Part shown: positions 16,961-25,787 of the stretch, piece after piece
Position numbering within the stretch: the stretch's first letter is position 1
How the letters are laid out: each line of letters starts with the position of its first letter
Assembly: GCA_038239005.1 (NCBI GenBank)
Contig: JBBSFE010000001.1
Span: 62,001-126,000 of the forward strand
DNA length: 64,000 bases
From: DASXHD01 sp038239005
GTDB taxonomy: Bacteria > Myxococcota_A > Polyangia > Polyangiales > Polyangiaceae
Reading direction: 5' to 3'
Made by a program: the position numbers and the translations under genes
The notes under the pieces: model-generated
Databases searched by the model: none
The model's input: only the letters and a program-made list of their open reading frames with translations
Told to the model about the DNA's origin: nothing

Positions 16961-17963
16961 GCACACGCATCGCGTTGCCGCGGAGGATTTTCGCGATCGC
17001 CCGCTCGCTGATGCCTTTCTCGAGAAGCGCGGCCGTGAGGAGCGGCAGGCCCGTCGGGTCGGCGAGCTCACGCGTTGGAATGATGAAGCCATCCCAATCG
17101 CTGCCGAGCGCGGGGCAATCTTCGCCGACGACCTCGATGATGTGGAGCAAGTGTTTGACGACGGCGTCGATGCCATCACCGCCGAGGTAGCGCGGGCAGA
17201 AGATCACGCCGACGCAGCCGCCGAGATCTGCGACCGCCCGGAGCTGATCGTCGTCGACGTTGCGCCAGTGCTCGAACGCGCCGAGAACGCCCGTGTGGCT
17301 CACGATGGGCGGGCGATGCGCCATCGCGCATGCATCGAGAAACCCGCGGCGATTGATGTGTGCGAGATCGACGATGACATCGAGCGCTTCGCATCGCGCG
17401 ACGAGCTCGCGACCCCACATCGTGAGGCCTTCGTCGCGTGCGCCGCGGCCGTAGGCGGGGAAGCCGGCTTCGTTTGCGGTGAAATGGAGGAGACCGAGGT
17501 AGCGCACGCCGCGGCGCGCCCAGCGTTCGAGGTTTGCGTAGTCGCCTTCGAGCGCGTGCGCGCCTTCGATGCCGAGGAGAGCGGTGACGGCGCCGTCGCG
17601 ATGTGCGCTTTCGATTTCGTCTGCGGTGCGGCCGAGGCGGAGCTCCTTGGTGCGGCCGAGCGTTTCGTCGAGCACGTCGATTTGTTCGTCGATGGCGCGC
17701 GCAAGCCCGCGCACGCGCCCCATCACGGGGAGCGAGACGAGCCCGAAAAATTGCGCGCCCACTCCGCCGTCACGCATCCGCGGAAGATCCACGTGCCCCA
17801 AGAGCGCCTTCATCGGAAGAGGCGGCTTGTGACGCGTGAGAAGATCGTAACCGAGCCACCGACCCCACATGAGCGTGTCGGCGTGGAGATCGATCGCCGG
17901 GTGCCGCACATGGATCGCGCGCGCTTCGGCCAAGCTCCCGGCATCGGTCATCGCCGAGAGCAT
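16905..17963 (-). CDS. Membrane dipeptidase family (peptidase M19)
   Basis: About 352 residues from the ATG at 17963; a second ATG at 17951 is nearly as good. M19 enzymes hydrolyse dipeptides with a two-zinc site. The expected ligands are all visible: HADT near residue 25, Glu in LLGIEGAHAL, His in VIVDLAHINRRG, His in PPIVSHTG and GSDWDG near the C-terminus. There is no signal peptide, so a cytosolic location is likely. The gene is divergent from cysK (80 bases apart) and its 3' end overlaps the FliK-like gene on the other strand. Confidence 0.9.
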   Translation of the reverse strand: MLSAMTDAGSLAEARAIHVRHPAIDLHADTLMWGRWLGYDLLTRHKPPLPMKALLGHVDLPRMRDGGVGAQFFGLVSLPVMGRVRGLARAIDEQIDVLDETLGRTKELRLGRTADEIESAHRDGAVTALLGIEGAHALEGDYANLERWARRGVRYLGLLHFTANEAGFPAYGRGARDEGLTMWGRELVARCEALDVIVDLAHINRRGFLDACAMAHRPPIVSHTGVLGAFEHWRNVDDDQLRAVADLGGCVGVIFCPRYLGGDGIDAVVKHLLHIIEVVGEDCPALGSDWDGFIIPTRELADPTGLPLLTAALLEKGISERAIAKILRGNAMRVLTRPTPTPATSPALPNAT

Positions 17964-18042
17964 ATCTCGTCGTCGCGGCGACTGCCCCCCTGTCGACGCG
18001 GTCGCGTCGCGCCTGCAGGGCAGCGTGCTACGGTCCACCGCG

Positions 18043-18972
18043 ATGGCGGACGAAGCGATCGTGTGCGACGACGTCCTCGCGCTCGTTGGCAACACGCCGC
18101 TCGTGCGATTGCGTCGCATCGCTGGGGATCGGCCGCGCGCGGACATCTGGGCGAAGATGGAGCAGCTGAACCCTGCGGGCTCCGTGAAAGATCGAATCGC
18201 GCGCGCGATGATCGAAGCCGCCGAGCGTGATGGCTCGCTGAAACCGGGCGGCGTTGTCGTCGAGCCGACGAGCGGCAACACCGGCATCGCGCTCGCGATG
18301 GTGTGCGCCGTGAAAGGCTATCGCTGCATCCTCACGATGCCCGAAAGCATGAGCCTCGAGCGCCGCGCGCTTCTCGCGGCGTTCGGCGCCGAGCTCGTGC
18401 TGACACCCGAGCGCGAACAAATGGAAGGCGCAGTCGCCAAGGCGCGCGAGATCGCGGCCGCCACGCAAAACGCGTTCATGCCGCAGCAGTTCAACAATCC
18501 CGTGAACCCGCGCGTGCACGCGGAGACGACCGCGCTCGAAATCATCGAAGCGATGAAGGGCCTGACGATCGACGCATTCGTTGGGGGCGTCGGCACGGGC
18601 GGAACCATCAGCGGCGTTGGCGAAGTGCTCGAAGGTACGCGCATCATCGCGGTCGAGCCCGACTCGTGCGCGACGATCGCGCGCGGCGAGCGGGGGCCGA
18701 CGAAGATTCAAGGTCTCGCGGCCGGATTCATTCCGGAGAATTATCACCCTGCGGTCGTCGACGAAGTGCGCCCCGTCCGCGACGAAGACGCCTGGCGTAC
18801 CAAGGTCGAGCTCGCGCGTCTCGAAGGTTTGCTCGTGGGGATCAGTGCGGGCGCCGCCGTCGCAGTTGCGATCGATGTCGCGCGCGAGCTCGGTGCGGGC
18901 AAGAACGTCGTGACGGTGTTACCTGATACGGGAGAGCGGTATTTCAGCCTCGCCGAGTACTTCGCATCGTGA
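18043..18972 (+). CDS. cysK: Cysteine synthase A-type O-acetylserine sulfhydrylase
   Basis: 309 residues, the normal CysK length, from the ATG at 18043; the open frame upstream of it overlaps the divergent dipeptidase. PLP-dependent fold II enzyme. PLP lysine in NPAGSVKDRIARAMIE, substrate loop EPTSGNTGIALAMV, PLP-phosphate loop GVGTGGTISGVG and the C-terminal LPDTGERYFS are all present. It would make cysteine from O-acetylserine and sulfide. It starts the sulfur cluster and its stop overlaps the next start (GTGA). Confidence 0.93.
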   Translation: MADEAIVCDDVLALVGNTPLVRLRRIAGDRPRADIWAKMEQLNPAGSVKDRIARAMIEAAERDGSLKPGGVVVEPTSGNTGIALAMVCAVKGYRCILTMPESMSLERRALLAAFGAELVLTPEREQMEGAVAKAREIAAATQNAFMPQQFNNPVNPRVHAETTALEIIEAMKGLTIDAFVGGVGTGGTISGVGEVLEGTRIIAVEPDSCATIARGERGPTKIQGLAAGFIPENYHPAVVDEVRPVRDEDAWRTKVELARLEGLLVGISAGAAVAVAIDVARELGAGKNVVTVLPDTGERYFSLAEYFAS

Positions 18973-19919
18973 GGCGTAGCGCACGCGTCCTCGTCGTTGG
19001 CGTGGGCGGGCTCGGTTGTCCCGTAGCGCTCGTGCTTGCGCGTGCGGGCGTCGGCACGCTTCGTCTGTGCGATGACGACGTCGTCGACGAATCGAATTTG
19101 CATCGGCAGATTTTGTTCGACGCTTCGAGCATCGGAAAGCCCAAGCTCGATGAAGCAAAGCGCGTTCTCGAACACGAGGGCGCGCGCATCGAAGTCACAC
19201 GAACGCGATTTCTTCCAGAGGTGGCGCGCGAGCTTCTCGAAGGATGCGATGTCGTCGTCGAAGGCGCAGACAATTTCCCGACGAAGTTTCTCGTCGCCGA
19301 CGCGTGCGCACGCGCGAAGATCCCCGTCGTGCATGCCGCGGCCGTCGCCATGCACGGAACGGCGCTCGCGGTCGGTGCACGGGGCGCGCCATGTTATCGA
19401 TGCGTGTTCGAAGACGTGCCGCCCGCCGAAGCGGCGACGTGCGCCGAGGCAGGCGTGCTCGGGCCGATGGTCGGTGTCGTCGCCGCACTCCAAGCAGACC
19501 TCGCTCTTGGATTCCTGGACGGCAAAGACGTCGCCGGCACGTTCGTCTCGTACGACGCCGAGAGGGATTTCCTGCGGCGAACGCGTATCGCGGCGCGCCC
19601 GTCGTGCGTGCTTTGCGGCGGCGGCGCGAGGCGCTACATAAGCGACATGGAAACGACCGTGAGAATCCCCGCGCCCCTTCGCACGCTCACCGGCGGCAAA
19701 GACGAAGTGACCGCAGGCGGAGCAACCGTGGGCGAGCTCATCGACGAGCTCGACAAGAAACACCCCGGCATCAAAGAGCGCTTGCTCGACGAAAAAGGCG
19801 TACGCCGCTTCGTCAACATCTACGTCGGCGAAGAAGACGTCCGCTTTCTCGAAGGTCTGAAGACGGCGCTTCAAGCCGGCGACAAGGTGAGCATCGTGCC
19901 GGCGATAGCTGGAGGATGA
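18969..19919 (+). CDS. E1-like adenylyltransferase fused to CysO-type sulfur carrier
   Basis: 316 residues. Residues 1-226 are a ThiF/MoeB-type E1: ATP loop VVGVGGLGCPVA, CDDDVVDESNLHRQ, GADNFPTKF, the conserved Cys158 in TCAEAGVLGP, and two CxxC pairs (CYRC, CVLC) for zinc. It starts at Gly-loop level and lacks the ~25-30 N-terminal residues of MoeB that carry the arginine finger. Residues 227-316 are a complete ThiS-fold carrier very like mycobacterial CysO (LTGGKDEVTA, GIKERLLDE, RRFVNIYVGEEDVRF) ending in Gly-Gly. An internal ATG at 19647 could release free CysO. The GTG start overlaps cysK; the stop overlaps the next ATG. Confidence 0.88.
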   Translation: MRRSARVLVVGVGGLGCPVALVLARAGVGTLRLCDDDVVDESNLHRQILFDASSIGKPKLDEAKRVLEHEGARIEVTRTRFLPEVARELLEGCDVVVEGADNFPTKFLVADACARAKIPVVHAAAVAMHGTALAVGARGAPCYRCVFEDVPPAEAATCAEAGVLGPMVGVVAALQADLALGFLDGKDVAGTFVSYDAERDFLRRTRIAARPSCVLCGGGARRYISDMETTVRIPAPLRTLTGGKDEVTAGGATVGELIDELDKKHPGIKERLLDEKGVRRFVNIYVGEEDVRFLEGLKTALQAGDKVSIVPAIAGG

Positions 19920-20179
19920 AAAGGCGCTTTCGGCGGCAGGCCAAGCTCGCTCGCATCGGCGAGGCGGGCCAAGCGAAGCTCGAAGCCGCGACCGCACGTG
20001 TTCCATCCGGCGCGGCCGGCGAAATCGCGTCGCGCTATTTGCTCGCGGCCGGGTTCGCGAAGGTCGATGTCGGCGGAGCGCCCCTCGCCGATGCGCGTTT
20101 CGACGACCTCGACCCAGCAGCGCGAGACTTTGCGCTTGGCGCACATGCCGCCGCGCTGAAAATTCTCGAGGTCTCGTGA
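19916..20179 (+). CDS. Small protein resembling the N-terminal segment of MoeB/ThiF E1 enzymes
   Basis: 87 residues with a strong GGAGG site directly before the ATG at 19916, which overlaps the stop of the E1-CysO gene; its own stop overlaps cysM (GTGA). The start, RFRRQAKLARIGEAGQAKL, closely resembles the N-terminal helices of MoeB-type E1s (pattern RYxRQ...G..GQ..L). The next stretch, GAAGEIASRYLLAAGFAKVD, resembles the first helix and strand of the E1 Rossmann fold but without the GxGGxG ATP loop. The end resembles the late E1 helix (ALGAHAAALKILE). It may supply in trans the arginine finger missing from the neighbouring E1. This role is inference. Confidence 0.75.
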   Translation: MKRRFRRQAKLARIGEAGQAKLEAATARVPSGAAGEIASRYLLAAGFAKVDVGGAPLADARFDDLDPAARDFALGAHAAALKILEVS

Positions 20180-21108
20180 GCCGCCGTCTCGAGTCGGTCG
20201 CGCTCGCTGTCGGCAACACGCCGCTCGTGCGGCTGCGGCGCGTCGTGCCGGAGTCGCACGCGGTACGTGTATTCTGCAAACTCGAGTGCAGCAACCCTGG
20301 TGGTAGCGTGAAAGACCGCGCCGCACTCCGCATGATTCAAGATGCCCAAGCCGACGGGCGCCTCACGCCTGACAAAACGCTCATCGATTCGACGAGCGGC
20401 AACACGGGCGTCGCGTATTCGCTCTTCGGCGCGGCGCTCGGCGTGCGCGTCGAGCTCGTGATGCCGTCGAACGTGTCGCAGCCGCGCAAAGACATCGCTC
20501 GCGCATTCGGGACGAAGATCACTTTTTCGGATCCACTCGAAGGCTCCGATGGCGCCATTGCTCTCGCGCGCCAGATCGTCGCCAAGACACCCGACGCGTA
20601 TTTTTATCCCGACCAATATTCGAACCCATCGAACCCGCGCGCGCACTACGAGGGCACGGGAAAAGAGCTCATCGACGCGCTCGGCAGCGAGCTCACGCAT
20701 TTCGTCGCGGGCCTCGGCACGAGCGGAACGATGATGGGAACCGCGCGACGTTTGCACGAGTACTCGCGCGCGATTCGTTGTGTTGCGGTCGAGCCGTCGG
20801 AGCCCATGCACGGGCTCGAGGGTCTCAAGCACATGGCGTCGAGCATCGTCCCGCCGATTTACGACTCGCGCGTGCACGACGAATTGTTTCCGGTGACCAC
20901 CGAAGACGGCTGGGACATGGCCGATCGCGTCGCCGCAAGCGAGGGCCTCCACATCGGCCACTCTTCCGGAGCAAACATCGTCGCCGCGGTGAGCCTCGCC
21001 AAACGCGCGCTCGCCGAAGGCCGCGAAGCGTGCATCGTGGCGATCGTCGCCGATCGCGGCGACCGGTATTTTGCTTCGATGAAGTGGGAAAAGCGCTACG
21101 TTTGGTGA
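20176..21108 (+). CDS. cysM: CysM-type cysteine synthase, probably CysO-dependent
   Basis: 310 residues. PLP fold II enzyme with NPGGSVKDRAALRMIQ (PLP Lys), STSGNTGVAYSL and GLGTSGTMMGTARRL. Several blocks fit mycobacterial CysM better than CysK: DQYSNPSNPRAHYEGTG, ELTHFVAGLGTSGTMMGT and the Ala-Glu-Pro region VAVEPSEPMHGLEGL. Mycobacterial CysM uses O-phosphoserine and a CysO thiocarboxylate to form CysO-cysteine. Adjacent CysO and Mec genes support the same chemistry here. The GTG start at 20176 overlaps the upstream stop. Confidence 0.88.
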   Translation: MSRRLESVALAVGNTPLVRLRRVVPESHAVRVFCKLECSNPGGSVKDRAALRMIQDAQADGRLTPDKTLIDSTSGNTGVAYSLFGAALGVRVELVMPSNVSQPRKDIARAFGTKITFSDPLEGSDGAIALARQIVAKTPDAYFYPDQYSNPSNPRAHYEGTGKELIDALGSELTHFVAGLGTSGTMMGTARRLHEYSRAIRCVAVEPSEPMHGLEGLKHMASSIVPPIYDSRVHDELFPVTTEDGWDMADRVAASEGLHIGHSSGANIVAAVSLAKRALAEGREACIVAIVADRGDRYFASMKWEKRYVW

Positions 21109-21122
21109 GGCCTTGGAAGTAG

Positions 21123-21635
21123 ATGCGCTCTGAAACGAAGCATCCGTGGGTGCTTGGCGGGCTGCGAATCGCGGCGTCGCTGGTTGCGCGTATCGATGAG
21201 GAGGCGCGTGCGCACTACGCGCGAGATGAAGAGAGCTGCGGGCTCGTCATTGGGCCGGCCGCTGATGCGTCGCTGCTCGATGACATCGTGCCGATGAAGA
21301 ATCGCGCGCGCGCGCTGCACGAGATGGATCCCGAAACGTATCCACGCACGGCGCGGATGTACTTCGACATCGACCCGCTGAAATTCGAGCGCGCCATCCA
21401 CAATGGCGAAGCCGAGGGGCGACCCGTCAAGGTGCTCTATCACTCGCATCTCGACGTCGGCGCGTACTTCTCCGATACCGACGCCGAGGCCGCAAAAATG
21501 GGCGGCGACGAGCCCGCTTACGATCTCGCGTATCTCGTCACGAGCGTTCGCAAAGATGGCGTCGACGATCGGAAGCTCTTCGTATGGCGACCCGACGCGC
21601 GTGCATTCGTGGAGAGCGAGCTGCGGGTGGAATGA
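21123..21635 (+). CDS. mec: Mec-type JAMM metallopeptidase (CysO-cysteine hydrolase)
   Basis: 170 residues. It has the complete JAMM/MPN+ zinc site HSHLDVGAYFSDTD (HxH, seven residues, S, two, D), with the upstream Glu in RDEESCGLVIG. Mycobacterial Mec, of similar size and fold, cleaves cysteine from the C-terminus of CysO. Position right after cysM and one gene from the CysO fusion supports that role. It begins 14 bases after cysM with a GGAAG element; its stop overlaps the following ATG. Confidence 0.87.
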   Translation: MRSETKHPWVLGGLRIAASLVARIDEEARAHYARDEESCGLVIGPAADASLLDDIVPMKNRARALHEMDPETYPRTARMYFDIDPLKFERAIHNGEAEGRPVKVLYHSHLDVGAYFSDTDAEAAKMGGDEPAYDLAYLVTSVRKDGVDDRKLFVWRPDARAFVESELRVE

Positions 21636-22909
21636 AGCGCGCGGCCATCGCGATCGGACTCTTTACGCTCTCCGCGCCGCTCCTGGTCACGGGGCCCGCG
21701 CACGCTGAGCTTCGCGAGCTTGCAGCGCGCGTGTCCGATTCGTATCGCGCAGCAGGCGCGCGCGTCGTCGCGCTACCGACGCGGTTCTTGTACGAAGACG
21801 AAACGCTCGTCATCACCCCACCGGGCGCGGCAGGTGCGCGCTGCACGACGATGTCGGTCATCGGTGCACGCGGTCTTTCGTTTCACATCGGCGAGGCTGA
21901 CGACGAGACCGATCGACGTCACGACGAAGAAGGTCACGTCTACAGCCTCGCAGGCGCGCTCGAGATCGACTCGTGCGACGTGAAGTCCGGGCCAGTGCGC
22001 GTGCGAAGCGATGCTGGGCGCGGTGCAATCGAGATCGTCGTTGCGTATTCGCAAACGCCGATGCCGCCACTGCGCGTCGTATTGCCAGAGCGCGCCGGTG
22101 GGTCGCTTCCCGCGATGGTCGATCCGGGTCCTGTGCCTGCGCTTCCGCCGCCGGAGAAACGCGCTGAAGCAGCCGAAGCCGCTGCGCGTCGCGATGGAGC
22201 AACGGTGCTCCCACGCGCGATGGCGACAGCAAGCGAAGGCGGGGCCGGAACGATTCACGTGCGCCTCGAGCGCGGGTGTCATCGCATCGAGCTATTTTCG
22301 GCGGAAGCACATGCTGGCAGACGCAAAGGTCGACTCGATCTCGACGCAGAGCTCCACGACGAATCCGGCGACGTGCTCCTCGCGCGCGATCGCGGCGAAG
22401 CGGCCGATGCGCGTCTCGATGTTTGTCTCGGCGAAAAGCAAGACACGCTCTTGAGCTTCGGCGGCGCACTTCCGGCCGCGCCCATCATCGTCGCGCGCGC
22501 GTCCTGGCCGATGCCGGCATCGCTTCCGTCTGTATGGGGGCCCGATGCCAGTCGACGACTCGCAGGAGCGCTTCGCGCGCGTCACGTCACGCCGACACGT
22601 TCGGCTGTTGCGCTTCATGAAGGCGTCGTCGGGACGACGGCGTTCGTCACGCCGGTGGAACCTGGCGCGTGCTACGTCGCTGTGGTCGCAGCAACGCACG
22701 GCACGCCGCGAACGATGGTACTTCGCGCGCTGGTCGGCGCCACGGAGCACGCGGACGAACGCGGCACCGGCGAAGGCGCGGCGCTGACTTCTTTTTGCAC
22801 GGCCGATCACGATCGCGTGCGCCTCACGGTCGAAGCGCGCGGCACCGCGCTCGCGTGGGGCGTTGCGCTCTACCGCATGACGAGCGGCGGCTGGGAGCTC
22901 GGCCCGTGA
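21632..22909 (+). CDS. Secreted protein of unknown function
   Basis: 425 residues from the ATG at 21632, which overlaps the mec stop and gives a standard signal peptide ending GPAHA|EL. The open frame from 21584 is an extension without a signal. The mature protein is beta-rich with scattered cysteines (RCTTMS, DSCDV, RGCHRIELF, VCLGE), an Ala/Glu-rich linker near residue 190 and no known catalytic motif. It and the next gene look like related multi-domain envelope proteins. It may be co-transcribed with the cysteine genes only by position. Confidence 0.7.
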   Translation: MKRAAIAIGLFTLSAPLLVTGPAHAELRELAARVSDSYRAAGARVVALPTRFLYEDETLVITPPGAAGARCTTMSVIGARGLSFHIGEADDETDRRHDEEGHVYSLAGALEIDSCDVKSGPVRVRSDAGRGAIEIVVAYSQTPMPPLRVVLPERAGGSLPAMVDPGPVPALPPPEKRAEAAEAAARRDGATVLPRAMATASEGGAGTIHVRLERGCHRIELFSAEAHAGRRKGRLDLDAELHDESGDVLLARDRGEAADARLDVCLGEKQDTLLSFGGALPAAPIIVARASWPMPASLPSVWGPDASRRLAGALRARHVTPTRSAVALHEGVVGTTAFVTPVEPGACYVAVVAATHGTPRTMVLRALVGATEHADERGTGEGAALTSFCTADHDRVRLTVEARGTALAWGVALYRMTSGGWELGP

Positions 22910-24567
22910 AGCGCGCACTCGTGGTCTTCGGCATGTTCGCGTGCGCGTGTCACGGCTCGAGCACGACTCGCACGCCAACGGCTCTCAAAGCGCCCAACGT
23001 CGTCGCGGGCGATCTCGATGCGTCGATCTTGCTCGGCGATTTTCCGTTTCGCGCAACGCAGCTCGGCGCTGGGCCTGCGCGTGTCGTTGCGTCGGGGCCC
23101 ATCAGCGAAGGCGAGCGGCTCGGCGCGTTCGTCGACGTACCTGAATCGGCCTGTTTGTTGGGCTACGCGCGTGCGTCGTCGTCCGTGCAAGACATCGATG
23201 TCGTCGTGTTTGCGGAAGAGGGCAACCCGATCGCGGCCGACGAAGGCCCCGACACGCACCCCACGGTGCTCGTTTGTCCGCCGCATCCCGATCGCGTCTA
23301 TCTCACGGTGCACGCCGCATCGGGTGAAGGGCTCGTCGCGCTTGCTGCGCAGATCGCGCCGCGTGAGCGCGCCGCCGAGGTTGCGCTGAAGCTCGGTGCA
23401 CGAGGCTCACGTGGCGAAGGCCCGCGCTCGGCCGAAGCATGGCCCGGTCTCGACGAACGCGTTCGCGCGCACCGCGCCGCGCTCGGCGGTCATTGGGAAG
23501 AAACGAAACGCATCGCCGTGACTGCCGATGCACGCACCGAAACGGTGATCGCACTCACGGCAGACGCGAATCAGTGCCTCGACGTTCTCGCCGTCGCCGA
23601 CGACGGCGTCGCGATGATCGAGCTCGAGGTCGCCGACGGCGATGGTCGCGTCATCGCACGCGCGCGCGAAGGCTCACGCGAGCGAGGCGTGCTCGTGTGC
23701 ACGACGTTGGCGCTTGCTGGCACGCTCCACTTGCGACCGCACGTCGGAAACGGTCTCGCCGCGGTGGTGACGGCGAAGATCCCTCTCGACGACGCGACGG
23801 AGCTCAGCGAAAAACCCGAAACGGTTTGGTACGCAACATCGCGCACGGTCGAGCAGGCCAAGAAAACGCTCGACGGCGAGCTCGCGCGCGCAGGCTACGT
23901 CGCTGGCGCATCGATGGGCGGCGGCTCGCTCGCGCTTGGTCGTCGCGCTTCGGTCTCGCTCGATCCAACACCGACGGGTTGCTCGCGCGTCGACGTGATG
24001 GCGGGCACGCCGCTGTCTCTCTTCGAGGCGCGCGTGTGGGACGACAAAGGCGTGCTCGTCGCATCGGGCGAGGGCTCATCGCAAGTCGCGCTCTTCGTGT
24101 GTCGCGCTCAGAAGACGCAGCTCGAGCTCGAGGCCCGTGGCCGCCCGGGTCCGTTTGGTGTGGTGATGCGCAAGGAGCGTTGGCAGTCGCAGGCGTTCTT
24201 GCAAAAGCCGCTCGCCGCATCGCGCATGCTCGCGCGCACCGCCGATGCGCCGGCGTTCGCGGTTGAAGGCACCATCGGCGACGCCCGATCGCTCACGGTC
24301 GACGCCAACAAGCGTGCAACGTGGGACGCAACCATCCCGCCGCAAACATGTGTGATCACCGCAGCCGGCGCCGAAGGCGAGGGGACGGGGCTCACGCTCG
24401 TCGTTCTCGACGCGAGCACGAGCGACGAGCTCGACCGGTCCCACGCAGCTTCGTCTGCCCGCGTCCGTGCATGCGCCACCGACGCAGCAAGGCGCGTCAG
24501 GTACGAGCTCACTGTGTCGGCCGGCAAGCTCGATGTCGTCGTTGGGGAACGCAGATCGAAGAGTTAG
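22906..24567 (+). CDS. Large predicted lipoprotein of unknown function
   Basis: 553 residues from a GTG at 22906 overlapping the previous stop. The N-terminus KRALVVFGMFACACHG is a lipoprotein signal with Cys at two possible positions. The mature protein repeats a theme of beta-sandwich-like segments each with a conserved Cys near an aromatic or Leu (SACLLGYARAS, NQCLDVLAVAD, TGCSRVDVMAG, QTCVITAAGA), suggesting about four related domains. The same theme is visible in the upstream gene. I do not recognise a family. It ends three bases before a convergent gene. Confidence 0.72.
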   Translation: MKRALVVFGMFACACHGSSTTRTPTALKAPNVVAGDLDASILLGDFPFRATQLGAGPARVVASGPISEGERLGAFVDVPESACLLGYARASSSVQDIDVVVFAEEGNPIAADEGPDTHPTVLVCPPHPDRVYLTVHAASGEGLVALAAQIAPRERAAEVALKLGARGSRGEGPRSAEAWPGLDERVRAHRAALGGHWEETKRIAVTADARTETVIALTADANQCLDVLAVADDGVAMIELEVADGDGRVIARAREGSRERGVLVCTTLALAGTLHLRPHVGNGLAAVVTAKIPLDDATELSEKPETVWYATSRTVEQAKKTLDGELARAGYVAGASMGGGSLALGRRASVSLDPTPTGCSRVDVMAGTPLSLFEARVWDDKGVLVASGEGSSQVALFVCRAQKTQLELEARGRPGPFGVVMRKERWQSQAFLQKPLAASRMLARTADAPAFAVEGTIGDARSLTVDANKRATWDATIPPQTCVITAAGAEGEGTGLTLVVLDASTSDELDRSHAASSARVRACATDAARRVRYELTVSAGKLDVVVGERRSKS

Positions 24568-24570
24568 GAG

Positions 24571-25686
24571 CTACCGCTGAGCAAGCGAAGCCAAAGCGGC
24601 ATCCGCACGCTTGGGGTCCACGTCGCCGATACAAACTGCCGCGCCCTTGCGCGGTAGAAGGACGATGCGACACGTGCCTTTGGCGCCGAAGCGCACGCTC
24701 GAAAGAACGAGGTCGAGCCCGACGCCGGCGATGACAAATAAAAGCCCCCACATCAAGAGCGACGGCGACGCAGCGCGCACGCCATCGACGAACGCACCAA
24801 CGCCGACGTACGTCCCAAGCGCGAGGGCGAGCAACCCGGCATAGAGACCGAGTCGCGGGAATCGCACTTCACGAACGGCGCGTGCGAGGGCGTCTGCGCC
24901 GATCACGATTTCGCGGTCGCGGAGCGTGCGGCCAAGGAGCTCGGTGCGCGCGCGAATGCGGAGACCCGCGGGCGACGCCGATAGCTCCGCCGGCACGCGA
25001 TACGCAAGCACGAGGCGCATCAAGATGCGCACGACTGCGCCGATGAAGAGCAGACCGGTGATACCGAGCAGCACCGTGAGCACGGGATTGCGCGGCGCAG
25101 GAACCAGCTCGCCCGCAAGGTGCGTCTCCGGCGCCGCCTCGACGCTCGTCACGACAGCGCGCACGAGCGGGTCGGTCACCTTCGACGCGAGAGCCGCGAG
25201 CTCTTTCTTCGCGCGCGGTCGTTTGCTCGCGAGAAGCACCGCACAGGCAACGAGCGCTGCATCACGATCGTCGTCGACACGCGCAGCGCGTTTGCCGAGC
25301 TCGCCAAATACGGCGTCTGCGCGATCGCCGAGAGCTTCATCGAGAAGCATCGACGGATCGAACGCGGTCTTGCCCGCGAGGCGCACGACGAGCGTGGCCG
25401 TGTCGGCGTCGTCCTTGCCGCTTGCCACCGCGAGCGCCCCAAGAGCGCGTGCGAGTGTTCGCTCTGCGTCGTCTTCCGGCCCGCGTGCGAGCACGGCTAT
25501 CGCATCCCCGAAGGGCGTTTTCCCGCCGTCGTCGCCGAGCTCTAGCTCTTTGGCCTTCTCGCGAATGGCTGCGTCATCGGCGCGATCGACGAGCGCCGTG
25601 CGCGCGAGCGTCGCCAGCGCATCCGGTTTGGACGCGTCACGAAGCGCGGCATACGCCTCTACGTGATCGTTCGTGCGCTCCGACAT
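24571..25686 (-). CDS. Membrane protein of unknown function
   Basis: 371 residues from the ATG at 25686. The first 190 residues are Ala/Asp-rich and helical, with a repeated TALVDRADDA-like pattern that could form HEAT-type helices. Hydrophobic helices follow at about 202-230 (VLTVLLGITGLLFIGAVVRI), 275-297 and 305-327, and a short soluble tail (RFGAKGTCRIVLLPRKGAAV) that resembles a small beta domain. No named family. It converges with the lipoprotein gene and is divergent from the small gene at 25788. Confidence 0.7.
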   Translation of the reverse strand: MSERTNDHVEAYAALRDASKPDALATLARTALVDRADDAAIREKAKELELGDDGGKTPFGDAIAVLARGPEDDAERTLARALGALAVASGKDDADTATLVVRLAGKTAFDPSMLLDEALGDRADAVFGELGKRAARVDDDRDAALVACAVLLASKRPRAKKELAALASKVTDPLVRAVVTSVEAAPETHLAGELVPAPRNPVLTVLLGITGLLFIGAVVRILMRLVLAYRVPAELSASPAGLRIRARTELLGRTLRDREIVIGADALARAVREVRFPRLGLYAGLLALALGTYVGVGAFVDGVRAASPSLLMWGLLFVIAGVGLDLVLSSVRFGAKGTCRIVLLPRKGAAVCIGDVDPKRADAALASLAQR

Positions 25687-25787
25687 GTGTTTGGCCTCAC
25701 TACTTCAACGCTCGAAATGTCGCCAGTCTTCACCAGGGCTCAGCACGAAAGTTGGCCGCTCCTTTGGCGGTCATGTAGGCGGATCAT

